From contig NZ_CP080521.1 in assembly GCF_019468565.1 (NCBI RefSeq), positions 8,804,001 to 8,868,000 on the forward strand: a stretch of DNA of 64,000 nt, written 5' to 3'. Shown piece by piece: positions 60,737 through 64,000 of the stretch. The position numbers and the translations under genes are program-made. Below the pieces are notes generated by a model. That model had not been told where the DNA came from, did not search any database, and saw only the letters and a list, made by a program, of their open reading frames with translations. The stretch is from Pseudonocardia sp. DSM 110487. Lineage in GTDB: Bacteria > Actinomycetota > Actinomycetes > Mycobacteriales > Pseudonocardiaceae. Position 1 is the stretch's first letter. Every line of letters begins with the position of its first letter.

Positions 60737-61743
60737 CCGGCATGGACGTCGGGTTGGTCCTACAGACCGACCCGCCTGCGCAGACCGTCGTCGACCTCAT
60801 GGTGCGGGCCGAGGAGCTCGGGTTCAGCCACGGCTGGACGTTCGACTCGCACGTGCTCTGGCAGGAGCCCTACGTCATCTATCCGCGGATCCTGGAGCGG
60901 ACCTCCCGGATGATGGTCGGGCCGATGGTGACCAACCCGGCCACCCGTGACTGGACGGTCATCGCGTCGCTGCACGCCACGCTGAACGAGCAGTTCGGCA
61001 ACCGCACGATCTGCGGCATCGGCCGCGGCGACTCCGCGGTGCGCGTGCAGGGCCGCCCGCCCACCACCCTGGCGCGGCTGGAGGAGTCGATCCACGTCAT
61101 CCGCGAGCTCGCGGAGGGCCGGTCCGTCGAGCTGCACGGCACGACGGTGCAGATCCCATGGGTGGCCGACGGCACGAAACTGCCGGTCTGGATGGCCGGG
61201 TACGGGCCGAAGGCGCTCGACCTCGTCGGCCGCGCGGCCGACGGGTTCATCCTGCAGCTCGCCGACCCCTACCTCGTGGAGTGGACGGTCAAGACCGTGC
61301 GCGCCGCCGCCGAGGCGGCCGGGCGGGACCCGGCGACGATCACGATCTGCGTGGCCGCCCCGGCGTACGTCGGCGACGACCTCGGGCATGCGCGCGACCA
61401 GTGCCGCTGGTTCGGCGGGATGGTCGGCAACCACGTCGCCGACCTCGTCACGCGCTACGGCGAGACGTCGGCCGCCGTGCCCGCTGCGCTCACCGGCTAC
61501 ATCAAGGGCCGCGACGGCTACGACTACAGCCACCACGGCCGCGCCGACAACCGGTCCACCGACTTCGTGCCCGACGAGGTGGTCGAGCGGTTCTGCCTGC
61601 TCGGCCCGCCGTCCGCGCAGCTGGAACGGCTCGCCGAGCTGAGGGAGCTGGGTGTGGACCAGTTCGCGATCTACGCCATGCACGACGCCCGCGAAGCGAC
61701 GATCGAGGCATACGGAGCGGCGGTCATCCCCGCCCTCCCCTGA
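60733..61743 (+). CDS. LLM-class F420-dependent oxidoreductase in dihydropyrimidinase operon
   Basis: A 336-residue luciferase-like protein, resembling the TIGR03842 group of F420-dependent enzymes that, from memory, recurs beside hydantoinase genes. Seen: VVDLMVRAEELGFSHGWTFDSH, VGPMVTNPATRDWTVIASLHATL, ICGIGRGDSAVR, LPVWMAGYGPKALDLVGRAADG. Its ATG overlaps the dihydropyrimidinase stop (ATGA). A redox step on a pyrimidine or hydantoin intermediate is inferred from the conserved coupling; the exact reaction is unknown. Confidence 0.87.
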   Translation: MTGMDVGLVLQTDPPAQTVVDLMVRAEELGFSHGWTFDSHVLWQEPYVIYPRILERTSRMMVGPMVTNPATRDWTVIASLHATLNEQFGNRTICGIGRGDSAVRVQGRPPTTLARLEESIHVIRELAEGRSVELHGTTVQIPWVADGTKLPVWMAGYGPKALDLVGRAADGFILQLADPYLVEWTVKTVRAAAEAAGRDPATITICVAAPAYVGDDLGHARDQCRWFGGMVGNHVADLVTRYGETSAAVPAALTGYIKGRDGYDYSHHGRADNRSTDFVPDEVVERFCLLGPPSAQLERLAELRELGVDQFAIYAMHDAREATIEAYGAAVIPALP

Positions 61744-61758
61744 CAGCTGGAGGTTTTC

Positions 61759-62058
61759 TTGCCCGGCTACCTCATCCTGCACGGCGAGGTGACGGACCCC
61801 GAAGGCTACGAGGAGTACAAGGCGAAGGCCCAGGTCATCCTCGCCGAGCACGGCGCGCGCTACCTCGCGCGGGGCGGCGAGGCCACGCGGGTCGAGGGCG
61901 AGTGGCTGCCCCGGTTCGTCGTGGTGGAGTTCCCGAGCTACGAGGCCGCGCTCGCCTTCTACCACTCGCCGGAGTACCAGGAGGTGGCCGAGATCCGGAA
62001 ACGGTGCAGCAAGTCGGCCGTGGCGATCGTGGAGGGCCTCCCCAGCCCGACTCCGTGA
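61759..62058 (+). CDS. DUF1330 protein
   Basis: A 99-residue dimeric alpha-beta barrel-like protein of DUF1330. Features: GYLILHGEVTDPEGYEEYKA, ARYLARGGEATRVEGEW, VVVEFPSYEAALAFYHSPEY. The start is TTG at 61759 with a strong GGAGG 6 nt upstream. It is the last gene of the dihydropyrimidinase operon, 15 bp after the oxidoreductase. Function unknown; possibly an isomerase or small-molecule-binding accessory protein. Confidence 0.87.
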   Translation: MPGYLILHGEVTDPEGYEEYKAKAQVILAEHGARYLARGGEATRVEGEWLPRFVVVEFPSYEAALAFYHSPEYQEVAEIRKRCSKSAVAIVEGLPSPTP

Positions 62059-62101
62059 GCCCAGTTGCCGGCCGGTGAACCGGTACAGCAACCACACGCA
62101 A

Positions 62102-62127
62102 AACCGGTCCATGTCGATGGGCCGGTT
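62102..62127 (+). terminator. Candidate terminator of the catabolic operon
   Basis: AACCGGTCC, eight-base loop ATGTCGAT, GGGCCGGTT: a nine-base stem with one mismatch, followed by CGCATTT. It lies 44 bp after the DUF1330 stop and just upstream of the cupin promoter. Confidence 0.45.
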
Positions 62128-62133
62128 CGCATT

Positions 62134-62139
62134 TACCGT
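62134..62139 (+). promoter_or_regulatory. -10 box TACCGT, leaderless promoter of cupin gene
   Basis: TACCGT, then 7 nt, then GTG at 62147. This decides the start over the longer open frame to 62075, which would include the terminator hairpin. Confidence 0.45.
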
Positions 62140-62146
62140 CGCTCTC

Positions 62147-62548
62147 GTGCAGTCCTCGAACTCCATCTTCACCTCCCTCGCGCACCAGCCCCTGCCCGCG
62201 ATCCCCGACGACGCCCAGGTCATGACGGCCACCGTGGAGGTACCGCCCGGCGACCCTGGCACTCCGCCCCACCGCCACTCCGGCCCCGTGTACGGCTACG
62301 TCACCGAGGGCGCGATCGTCTGGGAGCTGGAAGGCGAGCCGGAGCGTGTGATCCGGGCCGGCGAGGCGTTCTGGGAGCCCGGTGGCGACGTGATCCACTA
62401 CCAGGCCGGCAACGCGCTGGCCGATGCGTGGAGCCGCTTCGTGGTGGTGATGGTCCACGCGCCGGGCGCGCCCATGCTCACCCTCGTCGACGAGGGTGAG
62501 CTCGCCGAGCGCCGCCACCTGCGGGCCCCGCGCCCGGTCACGGCATGA
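62147..62548 (+). CDS. Cupin-domain protein
   Basis: A 133-residue single cupin. The two conserved motifs are present: PGTPPHRHSGPVYGYVTEG (metal-binding His pair and Glu) and EAFWEPGGDVIHYQAGN. GTG 62147 is chosen because it follows a TACCGT box without a Shine-Dalgarno; the open frame reaches 62075. Its stop overlaps the next start (ATGA), linking it to the epimerase-like gene. Substrate unknown. Confidence 0.82.
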   Translation: MQSSNSIFTSLAHQPLPAIPDDAQVMTATVEVPPGDPGTPPHRHSGPVYGYVTEGAIVWELEGEPERVIRAGEAFWEPGGDVIHYQAGNALADAWSRFVVVMVHAPGAPMLTLVDEGELAERRHLRAPRPVTA

Positions 62549-63411
62549 CGCGCATCCTGCTGGCCGGATCCACCGGGGTCGTCGGTACGCGGCTCGTCCC
62601 GCTGCTGGTGGCGGAGGGCCACCACATCACCGCGCTCACCCGCAGCCCCGAACGCGTTCCCGCGCTGCGTGCGGCCGGGGCGCACCCCGCCGTCGTCGAC
62701 GTGCGGGACACCGCCGCGCTCGCGGCGACGGTCCGGGACACCGCGCCCGACGTGGTGGTGCACCAGCTCACCGACCTCGGCGCGGCCGACCTCACTGCCA
62801 ACGCGGAGCTGCGGGTGACCGGCACCCGCCACCTCGTCGACGCCGCGCTCTCCTCGGGTGCCCGCCGGATCATCGCGCAGAGCATCTCCTGGGCCTACGC
62901 AGGCGGGGACGGTCCGGCCGACGAGGACACCCCGCTGGACCTCGACGCCCCCGAGCCGCGTGCCACGTCAGTGCGCGGGGTCGCCGCGCTCGAGGCGGCG
63001 GTGCGCGAGGCGCCGGAGTGGGTGCTGCTGCGCTACGGGATGTTCTACGGCCCGGACACCTGGTTCGCGCCGGCCGGTCTGCGCGCCGCCGACGCGAAGG
63101 CAGGCAAGCTCGTGGCCGACGGCGACATCACGAGCTTCCTGCACGTGGACGACGCGGCCGCGGCGGCGACGGCCGCGCTGGAGTGGCCGTCCGGCGCCGT
63201 GAACGTCTGCGATGACGACCCGGCGGCGGCCCGCGACTGGGTACCGGCCTTCTGCGCATCCGTCGGAGCACCGCCGCCGCCGGTCTCGGACGCCCCGCGG
63301 CGGGCGTGGGCCCGCGGCGCGGACAACCGGCGCGCCCGCGACCAGCTCGGCTGGAGGCCGCGGCACCCGTCGTGGCGTCACGGCTTCGAACTCAGCGCAG
63401 CAGCTCGGTGA
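62545..63411 (+). CDS. NAD(P)-dependent epimerase/dehydratase family protein
   Basis: A 288-residue extended short-chain dehydrogenase. The binding motif GSTGVVGTRLVPLL is at residues 8-21, VDVRDTAAL gives the acidic contact, and SISWAYAGGDG replaces the usual active-site region. A conserved LLRYGMFYGPDTW motif and LHVDDAAAAATAAL fit the family. It is coupled to the cupin gene. Its 3' end overlaps the MocR gene by 20 bp in convergent orientation. Reaction unassigned. Confidence 0.85.
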   Translation: MTRILLAGSTGVVGTRLVPLLVAEGHHITALTRSPERVPALRAAGAHPAVVDVRDTAALAATVRDTAPDVVVHQLTDLGAADLTANAELRVTGTRHLVDAALSSGARRIIAQSISWAYAGGDGPADEDTPLDLDAPEPRATSVRGVAALEAAVREAPEWVLLRYGMFYGPDTWFAPAGLRAADAKAGKLVADGDITSFLHVDDAAAAATAALEWPSGAVNVCDDDPAAARDWVPAFCASVGAPPPPVSDAPRRAWARGADNRRARDQLGWRPRHPSWRHGFELSAAAR

Positions 63412-64000
63412 GCGCGTCGAGCGCACCGCGCCACGCGTGCCCGGCCGGCGTGGCGTAGCCGATCACCAACGCCCCTGGCCGGTCCGGGGCAGGCCGGTGC
63501 CAGTAGTGGCCGGTGTGCAGGCCGTGCAGGCGCACACCGGCCCGCTGCGCGGCCTTCACGGTCTGCCGTTCCTCCTCCGCCGAGGTGAGCGGGAGCAGCG
63601 CGTGCAGGCCCGCCGCCACTCCCGCGGGCGGCGGCGCGCCGATCGCCGCGAGCCGGGCACCGAGCTCCTGCCGCCGCGCCCGGTAGACCAGGCGCATCCG
63701 CCGCACGTGCCGGTCGTACTCGCCTCGGGAGAGCAGGTCGGCGAGGGCGAGCTGGTCGACGGCCGGGACCCCGGCGCCGAACGCCGTCATCTCGGCTTCC
63801 AGCGGCGCGCGCAGCGCCCGCGGGACCACCAGCCAGCCCAGCCGCATGCCGGGGGCGAGGGTCTTGCTCACACTGCCGGCGAACACGATGCGCTCGGGAT
63901 CCAGCGGCTGCATCGCCCCGACGGGCTGGCGGTCGTAGCGGAACTCGCCGTCGTAGTCGTCCTCCACGACGAAGCCGTCGCAGCGACGGGCCCATTCGAC
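63392..64000 (-). CDS. MocR-type (PdxR-like) PLP-domain regulator, C-terminal part, cut by window edge
   Basis: The visible 203 residues are the large PLP-binding domain of a GntR/MocR-family regulator (aminotransferase class I fold). Seen: VVEDDYDGEFRYDRQPVG, then VFAGSVSKTLAPGMRLGW with the PLP Lys in SKTLAPG, and a C-terminal GYATPAGHAWRGALDALTELL. The N-terminal GntR winged helix would lie right of 64000. It runs against the epimerase-like gene. It probably controls a vitamin B6 or amine-metabolism gene beyond the window. Confidence 0.88.
   Translation of the reverse strand, partial: VEWARRCDGFVVEDDYDGEFRYDRQPVGAMQPLDPERIVFAGSVSKTLAPGMRLGWLVVPRALRAPLEAEMTAFGAGVPAVDQLALADLLSRGEYDRHVRRMRLVYRARRQELGARLAAIGAPPPAGVAAGLHALLPLTSAEEERQTVKAAQRAGVRLHGLHTGHYWHRPAPDRPGALVIGYATPAGHAWRGALDALTELLR

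Overview
The window is very GC-rich, with G or C in almost every third codon position, many GTG and TTG starts, and leaderless-type promoters (TANNNT box followed 6-8 nt later by the start codon). The gene set is actinobacterial: fused E2/E1 2-oxoglutarate dehydrogenase (Kgd) with its small DUF6104-like neighbour, F420-type luciferase-like oxidoreductases, a mycothiol-type maleylpyruvate isomerase-like protein, a PPi-type phosphofructokinase, PhoX, and a TMD-NBD-TMD-NBD exporter. A Pseudonocardia-like member of the Pseudonocardiaceae is the best inference; no rRNA or tRNA is present to confirm it.

Layout. 1-6.8 kb: the end of a DHA2 drug exporter, an RNA methyltransferase/aminopropyltransferase-like pair, an NmrA/DUF1772 pair with a divergent AraC regulator, and a secreted alpha-carbonic anhydrase. 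7.1-11.1 kb: two tandem secreted M15-like proteins, each behind a similarly folded 5' leader, then a convergent PhoX gene separated by a perfect 29-bp inverted repeat. 11.3-17.2 kb: an extra ClpP, a FIST/triple-GAF histidine kinase pair, PPi-type PfkA and DedA. 17.3-24.4 kb: a NarL-type response regulator divergent from a GAF regulator, the first copy of a dispersed intergenic repeat, an erythromycin-esterase-like gene with divergent ArsR-type regulator, and GlmS. 24.4-33.7 kb: a fused ABC exporter, a polar amino-acid ABC uptake operon, the second repeat copy, an ABC-2 type exporter pair and an SGNH hydrolase. 33.8-44.8 kb: Nudix and dienelactone hydrolases from overlapping divergent promoters, an F420-type oxidoreductase, Kgd, a SnoaL/MarR pair with a perfect operator, a beta-helix protein, a universal stress protein and a PASTA protein. 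44.9-51.3 kb: a phosphoribosyltransferase, an aconitase-like/GcvT-like pair, MerR/maleylpyruvate-isomerase-like pair and an AhpD-like protein. 51.3-55.1 kb: an FtsK/SpoIIIE-type ATPase with three small helical partners. 55.2-64 kb: an MFS transporter, a reductive pyrimidine (or hydantoin) catabolic operon, and a cupin/epimerase pair running into a truncated MocR-type regulator.

How the genes work together. The clearest pathway is 57.2-62.1 kb: dihydropyrimidinase, beta-ureidopropionase-type amidase and class III aminotransferase would carry dihydropyrimidine to a semialdehyde, with an F420-type oxidoreductase and a DUF1330 protein in the same transcription unit. The most unusual items are (i) the two matching leader RNAs before the M15-like genes, (ii) the soluble EccC-like ATPase cluster with helical-hairpin partners, (iii) the two ~0.4-0.5 kb repeats placed between convergent genes and built from alternating inverted modules, and (iv) an aconitase-family enzyme lacking one expected cluster cysteine, paired with a GcvT-fold protein.
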